Assembly: GCA_028875335.1 (NCBI GenBank) | Contig: JAPPEF010000327.1 | Coordinates: forward strand, 1-64,000 | Direction: 5' to 3' | Source: Gemmatimonadota bacterium | GTDB lineage: Bacteria; Latescibacterota; UBA2968; UBA8231 | Length of the DNA: 64,000 nucleotides | Shown: positions 35,439-43,803 of the stretch, piece after piece | How positions within the stretch are numbered: the stretch's first letter is position 1 | Layout of the letters: each line of letters starts with the position of its first letter | Notes under the pieces: model-generated | What the model was told of the DNA's origin: nothing | The model's input: only the letters and a program-made list of their open reading frames with translations | Database searches by the model: none | Made by a program: the position numbers and the translations under genes

Positions 35439-35461
35439 GACCGTCGTTATTACTGGTGCTT
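35289..35461 (+). repeat. 173-bp direct repeat, copy B
   Basis: Partner of copy A at 34174-34346, offset by exactly 1115 bases. Nine substitutions in 173, mostly C to T and mostly silent in the oxidase frame. Confidence 0.93.
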
Positions 35462-36231
35462 CTGCGGGCTTGGGCGCGACGTTGGCGGTGGAGTGTGCCC
35501 AGCAGGGAGCGCGGCTGGTTCTCTTAGCGCGGAATGCCGAGCGGTTGGGGGCCGTTGCCCAAGAGTGCGAGCAGCTGGGGAGCGAGGTGCTGACTGTCGT
35601 CGGGAATGTCGCCATAGCCGAGGATGGCAAGCGGCTGGTGGAGGCCGCGATCGAGCGCTTTGGGCACATAGATTACTTGGTCGCCAACGCCGGCGTCAGC
35701 ATGTGGACCGCGTTTGCCGCGATCGAGGATGTAACATTATTCCGCACGCTGATGGAAGTGAATTACTTGGGGGCCGTGCACTGCGTGCACCCGGCGCTGT
35801 CGCATCTGAAAGAAAGCAAGGGCCTATTCGTGGTCATTTCGTCCATTCAGGGGCAGGTGGGGGTGCCGCTGCACACAGGGTACTCGGCGTCCAAACACGC
35901 GCTACAGGGGTTTTGCGATGCTTTGCGGATGGAGGTGGCCGAGAGTGGGGTGGAGGTGATGACCGTGCTCTTGCACTGGCTCAAGGGGACGGAGTTGCGG
36001 CAACGTGCGCTGGGGAAAGACGGGAAGGCGTTGGGCGATGCATCGCGCGAACATCGGGCGGGAGCGGTGAGTTTAGAAGCGGCGGCGCAGGTGATTGTGC
36101 GCGGAATGCTGAAGCGGCGGCGGCAGCTTTACGTTCCGAGGCGGCTCAGGCTACTGGCCGTGGTCCACGCCCTGTGGCCGGTGCTGGCCGAGTGGGTCGT
36201 CAAGGGGAAGGTGGCGCGGGAGGAAGGGTAG
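35413..36231 (+). CDS. Short-chain dehydrogenase/reductase (SDR)
   Basis: The start is taken as GTG 35413, which overlaps the oxidase fragment end, because longer starts lie wholly inside that fragment. The product has 272 residues. The NAD(P) Rossmann motif TGASAGLGA is at about residues 15-23, NAGVSM follows, and the catalytic set is Ser in VISSIQG and Tyr/Lys in YSASKHA (about 157-161). The C-terminus ends in a basic helical stretch. Before the insertion this gene overlapped the FAD oxidase and formed one transcript; the insert may now uncouple it. The substrate is unknown; a lipid keto intermediate would fit the oxidase neighbour. Confidence 0.85.
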   Translation: MRAGSLSNKTVVITGASAGLGATLAVECAQQGARLVLLARNAERLGAVAQECEQLGSEVLTVVGNVAIAEDGKRLVEAAIERFGHIDYLVANAGVSMWTAFAAIEDVTLFRTLMEVNYLGAVHCVHPALSHLKESKGLFVVISSIQGQVGVPLHTGYSASKHALQGFCDALRMEVAESGVEVMTVLLHWLKGTELRQRALGKDGKALGDASREHRAGAVSLEAAAQVIVRGMLKRRRQLYVPRRLRLLAVVHALWPVLAEWVVKGKVAREEG

Positions 36232-36239
36232 GACGGGAG

Positions 36240-36338
36240 CTATAAACGTTCGACGCGGACCTGCTCCTTCAGTTCGAGATCGTCGAGAACCTGACGTAGC
36301 CGGAGCGTTACGATTTTATACCAAGGGTCAAGGGCCAT
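36240..36338 (-). pseudogene. Possible 32-residue remnant of a DUF499-like gene
   Basis: A short minus-strand frame starts MALDPWYKIVTLR after a plausible AGAGAGG site. Large DUF499-type ATPases of defence loci begin with a very similar PWYKVVTPR block. Here the frame continues into unrelated residues and ends after 32. It may be an eroded start of such a gene or a small protein of its own. Confidence 0.3.
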
Positions 36339-36381
36339 GCTGTACCTCTCTTTGATCGGTTATCTACGCGGTGGTTCAATC

Positions 36382-37008
36382 TCAGCTCCCCAGCGATTCC
36401 AAGCTCGTTACCCAGTCATTGAACCGAGGGCATTCAGTGCGAATCTTGTCCAAGCCTATCTCCACTGCTAGAAGGGGGGCATTAACTTCCTTATTGTACT
36501 GGGGTAGCACCTTCTTAATTCGTTTGCTCGGAGCCGTGTCCTTATTGTCATTGATGTCTTCAGGCGTCTGGAACTGTGAACGGATGTTTTGCAGGGCTTC
36601 CACCGATCCGTCCGGTGCCTCAATCAAGCCTGCAAAAACGCTTACATCCGAGAACAACAGTCCCTCAAACTCATGTCGTTGGACATATGGGATTACCTTT
36701 TCTGGATACCATGGGTGACCTAGTTTCTGGCGAAGGTCTTCCTCCAACTCATCGACTGTTTTGTCCCCTTTGCGACGAAACCCATAGAAGTCAACAAGCG
36801 ATGTCACGGCATTGAAGGAATGACGTAAAAGGGACATGTCCCGCACGAGTCGCTCCATCGAAACATTCCCGCCGGCAGATCTGCCGTGGGCGCTGCCAAG
36901 TCGAATCGGTGTCGGTTCGACTCCTCTTTCCCGTAAGTGATTCGCGAGAAAATCTTTGACGAATTCTTCTTCGGTGTAGCCCTCCACCGATATGGCCAGT
37001 CGGATCAC
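36382..37008 (-). CDS. DUF4276 protein, TOPRIM-like partner of AAA ATPase
   Basis: The GTG at 37008 is chosen: GGAGGA lies just upstream and it overlaps the ATPase stop by four bases (GTGA). The product has about 208 residues. SVEGYTEEEFVKDFL and SLVDFYGF give the acidic Glu and Asp motifs of a TOPRIM-like fold, and YVQRHEFEGLLFSD is the diagnostic block of DUF4276. With the overlapping ATPase gene it forms a two-gene pair that by analogy with OLD, PARIS and related systems is probably a nuclease effector controlled by the ATPase. This specific pair is less well described. Confidence 0.85.
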   Translation of the reverse strand: MIRLAISVEGYTEEEFVKDFLANHLRERGVEPTPIRLGSAHGRSAGGNVSMERLVRDMSLLRHSFNAVTSLVDFYGFRRKGDKTVDELEEDLRQKLGHPWYPEKVIPYVQRHEFEGLLFSDVSVFAGLIEAPDGSVEALQNIRSQFQTPEDINDNKDTAPSKRIKKVLPQYNKEVNAPLLAVEIGLDKIRTECPRFNDWVTSLESLGS

Positions 37009-38162
37009 GGGCGTCCTCCGAGCAGGTTTTTCTGCCAAAGTTCACCCGATGTGAAGTTGTCGTCGAGCCATACCTGATAGTCATCTGGGGATAGTTTGCG
37101 AAACTCAGTACGACCGTCCTGTAGCTCTAACACGAAAATCTCGTCGAGATCGAATGCATCAACTAGCAAGGGCGATTGCGTTGCCACAATGACTTGCCTT
37201 TTCTCGGCGAGAGACTTTATCATGCCCCCGATCAAGGAGATGGCTGCCGGATGCAAGCCCAGTTCCGGTTCGTCTAACAGGAGTACGTCGGGCAACATCT
37301 CCGGCGGCAGATTGAGCAGAGTGACGAGGGCGAAGAAGCGTAGCGAACCGTCGGACGTGAGGTGTGCGCTGAAGGTCTTATCCGTCCACTTGGCTTTCCA
37401 TCTCAGCAATACTTTTCCGTAGCTCTCCTCGGTCTGAAAACGGTCGAAGACCGGCAAGATTCGACTGATATGCTGGCAGATCAACTCATATCGCTTGATG
37501 TCTTCCTGCTTCAATCGGAGCAGCACGGCAGCCAAGTTGCCCCCGTGGCTAAGAAGGTAGTTGTTGTCCTCAGCATCCCATCTTTTTTTGAAGTTCGATT
37601 CATCAGATGTATCGTGGAATTGATATACTGAGCACTTCCGCAGTCTATTGACAATGCGCTCGGCGACAAGTGGATTGGCTTCGGGCCAGTCGAGGGAGTA
37701 GTGAGCCGAAGGCGAGGGGGGGTGTGCGGCTTCGACGATCTTTGCTTCCAAATGGCCACTTCCGAGGTAATACCAGTTTGTCGTGGGATGGAGATCGTTG
37801 GGATCGTCGAATCGGAATGCCTCCTCCGAGAATATGAAATGATCGGGTTGAGCACGGGAAAGCATGAATCGATAGTCGTTACGGCCTTCATCAGTTCGCA
37901 ATCTAACCTCTGCCTCTATGCGTGGCGTGCGTCGGTTGCCGCCATGTAATTGGTCATCGGCCCCTCCTCGGCTAGCGACGAACTCGGCGAGTCTGCGAGG
38001 CCCGAGCATCCAGCTCAGCATTTCAAAGAAGCGAATGAAATTGGACTTGCCCGAGCCATTGGCACCTATCAAAACAGCCACTCTAGGCAGTCCCGAAAGC
38101 TCAACATCCTTCAAGGAGCGGAAGCCCTGGATGCGGACGTATTCAATCCCTGTTGGTTTCAT
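37005..38162 (-). CDS. AAA ATPase, OLD/AAA-21-like, of a defence-type pair
   Basis: A 385-residue SMC/OLD-like ATPase. Walker A is GANGSGKSNF at about 33-42 and Walker B with the D-loop is LLDEPELGLHP at about 295-305, followed by VIVATQSPLLVDAFDLDE. LTSDGSLRFFALVTLL corresponds to the ABC-signature region. Such ATPases act as sensors in anti-phage systems and are paired with nucleases or TOPRIM proteins, here the DUF4276 gene downstream, whose start overlaps by four bases. Composition is a little lower in GC than in the flanking metabolic genes. Confidence 0.87.
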   Translation of the reverse strand: MKPTGIEYVRIQGFRSLKDVELSGLPRVAVLIGANGSGKSNFIRFFEMLSWMLGPRRLAEFVASRGGADDQLHGGNRRTPRIEAEVRLRTDEGRNDYRFMLSRAQPDHFIFSEEAFRFDDPNDLHPTTNWYYLGSGHLEAKIVEAAHPPSPSAHYSLDWPEANPLVAERIVNRLRKCSVYQFHDTSDESNFKKRWDAEDNNYLLSHGGNLAAVLLRLKQEDIKRYELICQHISRILPVFDRFQTEESYGKVLLRWKAKWTDKTFSAHLTSDGSLRFFALVTLLNLPPEMLPDVLLLDEPELGLHPAAISLIGGMIKSLAEKRQVIVATQSPLLVDAFDLDEIFVLELQDGRTEFRKLSPDDYQVWLDDNFTSGELWQKNLLGGRP

Positions 38163-38278
38163 CTCATTCCTTTCACTTCGGTACCGCTAAGAGCATGGCG
38201 TCGAGGAGGCGTTTTTCGTTGCAGCCTTGAGGATAGAGGGCGAATTGTCCTTCGCGGATGGCGGATTCAACTATCTCT
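38163..38278. other. Gap with unrecognised open fragment
   Basis: On the minus strand a frame from about 38304 to 38173 encodes a stretch including EEIVESAIREGQFALYPQG and CNEKRLLDAMLLA. It lacks a convincing start and overlaps the end of the secreted protein gene at 38279. It may be the tail of a lost gene. Confidence 0.25.
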
Positions 38279-39391
38279 TCACCACGCAAAAAGCTCGCCC
38301 GCTTCCATAGTCAGTTCTCGGCCCTGACCGCCGTCCTCGCGCACCACGAGCTGTCCCTCGGCGTATTCGACATCAGAAACGCCGGCGAAGTCGGAGGGAA
38401 TCTCCATGAGAAAGTTGGCGTAGGTGAAAACTTGGGTCTCGTCGGCGTCGATGTAGTGAAAGAGGTAGCGGCCGAAAATCTGGCCCTTTTCCAACAACAC
38501 CGGGCTAGGTTGGTGTAGGCCCGTAGTGCCGAACTCCAAGCCGCGGGCAAAGGGCTTGCCGTCGCGGACGTGCCGCCAAGCGTCGAACCAAGGGTATTCC
38601 TCCTCCGGCCAGATGTAGCCAATAAGGAGTCCTTTGCTGGCGTTGATGGCTGTGGTCCAACCGTATTCTTCCTCGATTATGTACGAAACGACTGCTGGAG
38701 AGGCGTCATCCGTCAAATAGCGAATATCGACCTCGGTACCGTCCTTTTTGAGTGCGGAGGGCCAGCGCACCTCTGGGTCTTCGGGCTTTGGCATGGGCGT
38801 TTCCTGCATAAAGCCGCGCGTGCCGTTGGCATCAACGCGGGTGCTCTCATCCAAAAAGGGCGGACCAATGGTCGGATGCTGGACGATGTTGTACACGCGG
38901 CCCAAGTGGCGGGTATTGGTAACGGCCTCGGCGACCGCAAAGACGGCCTGATCCTGAGCTATGCGAATTGAGCGCACGACCTTGAGGCTGGCCAAGGGCA
39001 GTTCGGCTGACATTTGGGCCACGAGGTGACCGTCTTCTGTGCGGACGTCCTCATCTACGGTCCACCACACGCGCGTGGCCTCGCCGTGCCAGCCCATGCC
39101 GTGAGTCTCCTCGGCTTCGGTGGCTGGTCCCCAGCGGTCGAGGCAGAGGAAATGCCCCATGGAGCGCGGCTCTATGGGCGGCGCTTGGTCGGGGGTATCG
39201 CCGAAAGACCAAGAGTCCCATTGCAGGGGGTTGAGCGGATTGCTTTTGAGGTGGAAGTCGGAAATGGAGCCGCCGCCTAAATCGACGACTAGCATGGCTG
39301 CTTGGCCGTCGAGTACGAGGCGAGGGCGGTCTTCGGCCGTGCTATGCGAGGCCGTCCAGAGGGAAGCGACGAGGAAGAGGGTCCATCTCAT
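38279..39391 (-). CDS. Secreted galactose-mutarotase-like protein
   Basis: A 370-residue exported protein with signal MRWTLFLVASLWTASHSTAE. The body (LVLDGQAAMLVVDLGGGSIS, WDSWSFGDTPDQAPPIEPRS, IVQHPTIGPPFL, GLLIGYIWPEEEYPWFDAWR) looks like the beta-supersandwich of galactose mutarotase-like domains, probably sugar-binding, but I cannot name an enzyme. It is divergent from the CRTAC1 gene at 39489. Confidence in the fold is moderate and in the function low. Confidence 0.7.
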   Translation of the reverse strand: MRWTLFLVASLWTASHSTAEDRPRLVLDGQAAMLVVDLGGGSISDFHLKSNPLNPLQWDSWSFGDTPDQAPPIEPRSMGHFLCLDRWGPATEAEETHGMGWHGEATRVWWTVDEDVRTEDGHLVAQMSAELPLASLKVVRSIRIAQDQAVFAVAEAVTNTRHLGRVYNIVQHPTIGPPFLDESTRVDANGTRGFMQETPMPKPEDPEVRWPSALKKDGTEVDIRYLTDDASPAVVSYIIEEEYGWTTAINASKGLLIGYIWPEEEYPWFDAWRHVRDGKPFARGLEFGTTGLHQPSPVLLEKGQIFGRYLFHYIDADETQVFTYANFLMEIPSDFAGVSDVEYAEGQLVVREDGGQGRELTMEAGELFAW

Positions 39392-39488
39392 TATGGGTGC
39401 TCCTTCTATTGGTGAGAGATGTCAAAAGAGACGTAACAACGTACTAGAAATTGACAGCAGGCAAAAGACGGCGGATGTTGTTTCTGCT

Positions 39489-41555
39489 ATGAGAATTCTT
39501 CTGGTCATTACCCTTTCTATCCTCGTCCTAAGCGGCTGCCAAGAGCCGACTGGCCGCTCCGAGGCGTTCCGCCAGTCGTACCACCGGGGATTGGACTTGC
39601 TGGAGCGCTACCGGCTCAGGGCGGCCGAGCGCGCCTTTGCTCATTGCGTTCGGCTGGAACCCGAGGCCGCCGAGGGCTACTGGCAGCTAGGGAGAGTGCG
39701 GCTCGTGCAGGGGCGGATAGAAGAAGGCGTGGGGTTGCTGGAACAGGCGGCGAGCCTGGACCCTGAATTAACAGCGGCGCGGTCTTTGGTGTTGGAGACG
39801 TTTTTGGGACGGGGGAAAGAGGCGCTGGAAGAGGGGCAGTTTGAGCAGGCGGAAAACTATTTGCAGCGGGCGCTGGCCGTCGATCCCGAGGGATATGAAT
39901 CGCTGTACTGGGCGGCGGTTGCCGCGCTGTGGCAGGAGGATTACGCCCGCGCTGATTCGATCTTGCAACAGGCCGTGGCGTTGCATCCCGAGCCGCTGGA
40001 GTTGCGCTGGCACCGGAAGTGGTTGCAGGAGGCATTGGGGCGGTCGGCGACCGGGGAATTTGCCGATGCCGTGCCGCAGGGAGGCATTAGCGGGCGGTTT
40101 AGCGAGATCAGCACCGAGGCCGGGGTCGATAAATTCGACGGTGGCCGTGCCAGCGCTTGGGCCGACTACGACGAGGACGGCGATCTCGACTTGATCGTCA
40201 TCGGCCACCCCGAGTTGGCGTACTTCCGCAACGATGGCGTGCGCTTTGCCGATCAGACGCAGGCCGCTGAATTGGTACTACCCGAGGGCGGGATCGGAGT
40301 GCAGACGGCCGACTACGACAACGACGGGGACGCTGATGTGTACGTAACGCGCGATGGGTGGTTTGGCGGCGGCGTGAATGCGCTTTTCCAAAACGATGGT
40401 CGGGGCGTCTTCGTCGATGTGACAGAAGTGTCGGGTACCGGCGATCCGGGGTCGAGCTTTTGCGCGGCGTGGAGCGATTTTGATCGCGATGGCTATCTCG
40501 ACATCTACGTGGCCAATGGCACGGGCGCGACCGGGGACTCGACCAATGTACTCTATCGCAACCAAGGCGACGGGACCTTTGCCGATGTGGCAGAAGCTGC
40601 TGGGGTGGCGCACAAGGGGCAGGCGTTGAGCACGGCGTGGGGCGACTTTGACGGCGATGGCTGGCCTGATCTGTACGTGTGCAATTTCACCGAGCCGAAT
40701 GTGCTTTTTCGCAACCAAGGCGACGGTGCGTTTGCCGATCAGACGGCTGCGGCCGGCGTAGGTGCTGAGTACATCGATGGCTTTATAACGTTTGTCCTCG
40801 ATTACGACAACGACGGTGCGCTGGACATCTTCGTGGGCAACTGGAGCCAGTACCCGGTGGTGCTGGCCGATCGAGTCGCTGGAAAATCGACGAGCGAGCG
40901 CGACCGACCAGTACTTTTCCGCAATCGGGGCGACGGTACCTTTGCCGATGTGACGGAAGCCGCCGGGCTGGGGCGAGCGCTGGGCACGATGAGCGGCGTT
41001 CCCGGCGATGTGGATAACGATGGCTGGGTAGATATCTACCTCGGCAACGGCGGGCCGCAGATGGGCCGGCGCGAGCCGGATGTGCTTTTCCGCAATCGAG
41101 GCAATGGCACTTTCGTCGATGCGACAGAAGCCGCCGGGCTGGGGCACTTGGGCAAATCGCACGGCGTGACCTTTGCCGACTACGACCGCGATGGCGATCT
41201 CGACCTGTATGCGCCTGTAGGCGGCGCCCAACCCGGCGATCAGTGGCCCAATGCTTTCTACCGCAGCGAGGGCTTTGGCAATCACTACTTGGTGCTGGAA
41301 TTGGAAGGGGTCGAGAGCAATCGCGACGGGATTGGTGCCAAGGTGTGGGTGCATTCCGGCGATCTGGTGCAGTTTGCAGAAGTAGCTTCTGGATACAGCT
41401 TCGGCAACAGCAACAGCTTGGAGTTGGAATTTGGTATGGGGCAACGAGTGCGGGCCGACCGCATCGAGGTGGCGTGGCCCAGCGGGCAGGTCGATGTGTA
41501 TCGGGACATTGAGGCCGACCAGCACTTGTTGCTCAGGGAGGGGGAGACGCGGTGA
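39489..41555 (+). CDS. CRTAC1-like lipoprotein with N-terminal TPRs
   Basis: ATG 39489 gives a signal with lipobox (MRILLVITLSILVLSGC, Cys17) and 688 residues; upstream in-frame codons would overlap the divergent gene. Unlike the proteins at 9083 and 17713 the TPR region comes first (about 25-170: HRGLDLLERYRLRAAERAFA, EGYWQLGRVRLVQG), then FG-GAP/VCBS repeats (about 195-570: DYDEDGDLDLIVIG, DYDNDGDADVYVTRDG), then ASPIC/UnbV (about 600-680: NRDGIGAKVWVHSGD to VAWPSGQVDVY). It overlaps the next TPR gene by four bases. Confidence 0.87.
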   Translation: MRILLVITLSILVLSGCQEPTGRSEAFRQSYHRGLDLLERYRLRAAERAFAHCVRLEPEAAEGYWQLGRVRLVQGRIEEGVGLLEQAASLDPELTAARSLVLETFLGRGKEALEEGQFEQAENYLQRALAVDPEGYESLYWAAVAALWQEDYARADSILQQAVALHPEPLELRWHRKWLQEALGRSATGEFADAVPQGGISGRFSEISTEAGVDKFDGGRASAWADYDEDGDLDLIVIGHPELAYFRNDGVRFADQTQAAELVLPEGGIGVQTADYDNDGDADVYVTRDGWFGGGVNALFQNDGRGVFVDVTEVSGTGDPGSSFCAAWSDFDRDGYLDIYVANGTGATGDSTNVLYRNQGDGTFADVAEAAGVAHKGQALSTAWGDFDGDGWPDLYVCNFTEPNVLFRNQGDGAFADQTAAAGVGAEYIDGFITFVLDYDNDGALDIFVGNWSQYPVVLADRVAGKSTSERDRPVLFRNRGDGTFADVTEAAGLGRALGTMSGVPGDVDNDGWVDIYLGNGGPQMGRREPDVLFRNRGNGTFVDATEAAGLGHLGKSHGVTFADYDRDGDLDLYAPVGGAQPGDQWPNAFYRSEGFGNHYLVLELEGVESNRDGIGAKVWVHSGDLVQFAEVASGYSFGNSNSLELEFGMGQRVRADRIEVAWPSGQVDVYRDIEADQHLLLREGETR

Positions 41556-42937
41556 GAGGGTTGACAGCCATCGCGCTGTTGTTGGCTGGGTGCGCCGAGC
41601 CGGATGCGCCGACCGCGTACCGCCAAGCGCAGGAGCTGATCGGCGGCCGACCGCTGCGGAACTTGAGCCAGGCCGAGTTGGCACAGGCCGAACGCCTAGC
41701 AGCGCAGGCACGTGCACTCGATCCTGCGCTGCACGAGGCGACCTTTACCTTGGCTGCGCTCTACGTGGCGCGCGGTGCGTACGAAGACGCGACCGCGCTC
41801 TACCGCAGCCTAGTGGAGGCGCGCCCCGACGACGGGCGAGCTTATGCCGAACTAGGACTTAGTCTAGCTGCTCAAGGACGCTATAGCGGGGCGCTGCGCG
41901 CCTATCAGGACGCCGTGCGCCGAGGCGAAAAGTCGGCGCTGATTTACGCGCGGTTGGGCCACGCCTATCAGGCACTCGGCCACTTGCAAGAGAATCTCCA
42001 CGCGGCGCAGGCGGCCTATCGCGCATCCCTACAGCTTGTGGCCGCGCAGGCGGAGGTGCGCTACCAACTAGCGCGAGTAGAGGTGCGGTTGGGGCGGGAC
42101 GAGGAGGCTCGTGCTCTGATGGAGCAGGCACTTGCTAGTGCGCCCAACGACACGGGGATCCGGGCCGACCTCGCTGCGCTATACAGAGAGGCGGGGCAAC
42201 GGGAACTGGCCCGCGCCGCGCTCGTCGAGGGTTTGGCCGCACGCGATGGGGATGGTGAGGAAGCTGTCTTACACTACGAACTGGGGCGGCTGCTCTGGGA
42301 AGAAGGGGATGGCGTAGGGGCACTGGCGCAGTTTGAACAGGCGCGGGCAGCCGATCCCGACCTGTACCCGGTTTATCGCTATCTCGGTTTGATCCACAGC
42401 GCGGAGGGGCGGCTGGACTCGGCACTCACTGCGTTTGTCGAGTTGTCCAACCGACAGCCCGGCGATGCCGCGGTTCAAGTGAGTATCGGCATCGTCCACA
42501 GTCGCATGGGCGCGCTCGACGCAGCGGAAGAGGCGTTTAAAGCGGCGGTCGCGTTGGGCGGTGCGGAAGGGGATGCGGCTTTGAAGTTAGGTGGGCTATA
42601 CGTGCATCAGCGGCGATTGCGGGCAGCCGTACAGGTATTCAAAGAAGCCACGGTAGCACATCCGCAACACGCCGAACTTTTCGCGTCCTTGGGCGATGTC
42701 TATCGGCAGTTGGGCCTGCTCGCCGCGGCTGTGCAGGCCGGCGAGGAGGCCGTGCGGCTCGAACCCGAGCGGGCGCTGTGGCGCTTTCACCTCGCCTCGA
42801 CCTACGAACGCTTAGACCCCGCCCAAGCGCGGGCCGAATGGCGTGCGTACGCATCTTTGGCAGAAGGCGACGCGAGCGAGGCGCAGCGGCTGACCCACGC
42901 GCGCTCGCGTTTGCAAACTTTACAACAGGAGGAATGA
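41552..42937 (+). CDS. TPR lipoprotein
   Basis: GTG 41552 overlaps the previous stop (GTGA). The product, 461 residues, starts MRGLTAIALLLAGCAEP with a lipobox (Cys14) and then has about ten TPR units (EATFTLAALYVARGAYEDAT, AYAELGLSLAAQGRYSGALR, AELFASLGDVYRQLGLLAAA). Second TPR lipoprotein of the same kind as 28321-29691. Overlapping genes on both sides show tight translational coupling in this operon. Confidence 0.87.
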   Translation: MRGLTAIALLLAGCAEPDAPTAYRQAQELIGGRPLRNLSQAELAQAERLAAQARALDPALHEATFTLAALYVARGAYEDATALYRSLVEARPDDGRAYAELGLSLAAQGRYSGALRAYQDAVRRGEKSALIYARLGHAYQALGHLQENLHAAQAAYRASLQLVAAQAEVRYQLARVEVRLGRDEEARALMEQALASAPNDTGIRADLAALYREAGQRELARAALVEGLAARDGDGEEAVLHYELGRLLWEEGDGVGALAQFEQARAADPDLYPVYRYLGLIHSAEGRLDSALTAFVELSNRQPGDAAVQVSIGIVHSRMGALDAAEEAFKAAVALGGAEGDAALKLGGLYVHQRRLRAAVQVFKEATVAHPQHAELFASLGDVYRQLGLLAAAVQAGEEAVRLEPERALWRFHLASTYERLDPAQARAEWRAYASLAEGDASEAQRLTHARSRLQTLQQEE

Positions 42938-43803
42938 TGACCGACTTAGTGGCTTTTGACCTCGACGGTACAATACTCGACGCAGAAGGGCGGCTGGCAG
43001 CTTCGGCTGCGGAGATGCTCGAGGAACTGATTGTGCGTGGCATCCCCATAGCCAGCGTCACTGGGCGCAGCATCCTGCGCATCCAACACCCTTTTGAGTC
43101 TCATCCAACACTGGCGCGGGCACTTTACATGGCTGGCTATAATGGCTCGGTGATTCTCGGGCCGGGAGAAGGAGCGGAGCGAGAGGTGCTGCACGAGGAG
43201 CGATTGGACGAGGAGTCCTTTGCCCAAATAGTCGAATACGGGCGCGCCGAGGGGCTAAACTTGATGTACTGTCTATTCGAACGGACGGACTCGGGGATCG
43301 CCGAGGAGTACCGGCACGTCCGGCCCATAGATCACCTCGAAGCGCTCAGAGGGCCGGGCATGGTGCTCGACGTCGATTTGTACGCGCGTTGCCAGAGCGG
43401 CGAGTTGGGCGTACCGCCCAAGCTCATGCTGGAGGTAGATCCGGCGCGGCGGGAGCAGCACATCGCCGATATCAAGGCGCTGTGCGGAGATCGGGTCTAT
43501 ATAGCGTGGGCGATTCCCGATCGGGTGGAATTTATGCGTCGGGGCGTGAATAAGGGCGTGGCCCTGCGGACGCTAACCGAGCGGATAGGAGGGAGTACGG
43601 ATCGCGTCTTGGCGGTAGGGGATGCGGACAACGACTTGCCCATGTTGCGCGCGGCGGGAATCGGGGTGTTGTTGGGGAATGCAAAGGACGAGGTAAAGGC
43701 GTCCGTGGCCGGAGATGGGGTGCGAATTGGACCGAGTTTTGCCGAGGATGGATTTGCCAAAATGGTGCGGGAATACGCGCTGGATGGACAGGAGCAGAAA
43801 TGA
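42937..43803 (+). CDS. HAD-superfamily hydrolase, Cof-type
   Basis: Two adjacent ATG codons (42934, 42937) are possible; 42937 has better spacing from the AGGAGG site. A 288-residue cytoplasmic phosphatase: motif I FDLDGTILD, motif II SVTGRSI, motif III/IV with Lys in NKGVALRTL and the double acid GDADNDLPML. The cap insertion places it in the Cof/sucrose-phosphatase-like group, which dephosphorylates sugar phosphates or nucleotides. It is the only cytosolic enzyme in a run of exported proteins and overlaps the FGE-like gene by four bases. Confidence 0.85.
   Translation: MTDLVAFDLDGTILDAEGRLAASAAEMLEELIVRGIPIASVTGRSILRIQHPFESHPTLARALYMAGYNGSVILGPGEGAEREVLHEERLDEESFAQIVEYGRAEGLNLMYCLFERTDSGIAEEYRHVRPIDHLEALRGPGMVLDVDLYARCQSGELGVPPKLMLEVDPARREQHIADIKALCGDRVYIAWAIPDRVEFMRRGVNKGVALRTLTERIGGSTDRVLAVGDADNDLPMLRAAGIGVLLGNAKDEVKASVAGDGVRIGPSFAEDGFAKMVREYALDGQEQK

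Noticed and set aside
39120..39488. N-terminal extension of the CRTAC1 gene
   Set aside because: It lies over the divergent secreted-protein gene; the ATG at 39489 gives a proper lipoprotein signal.
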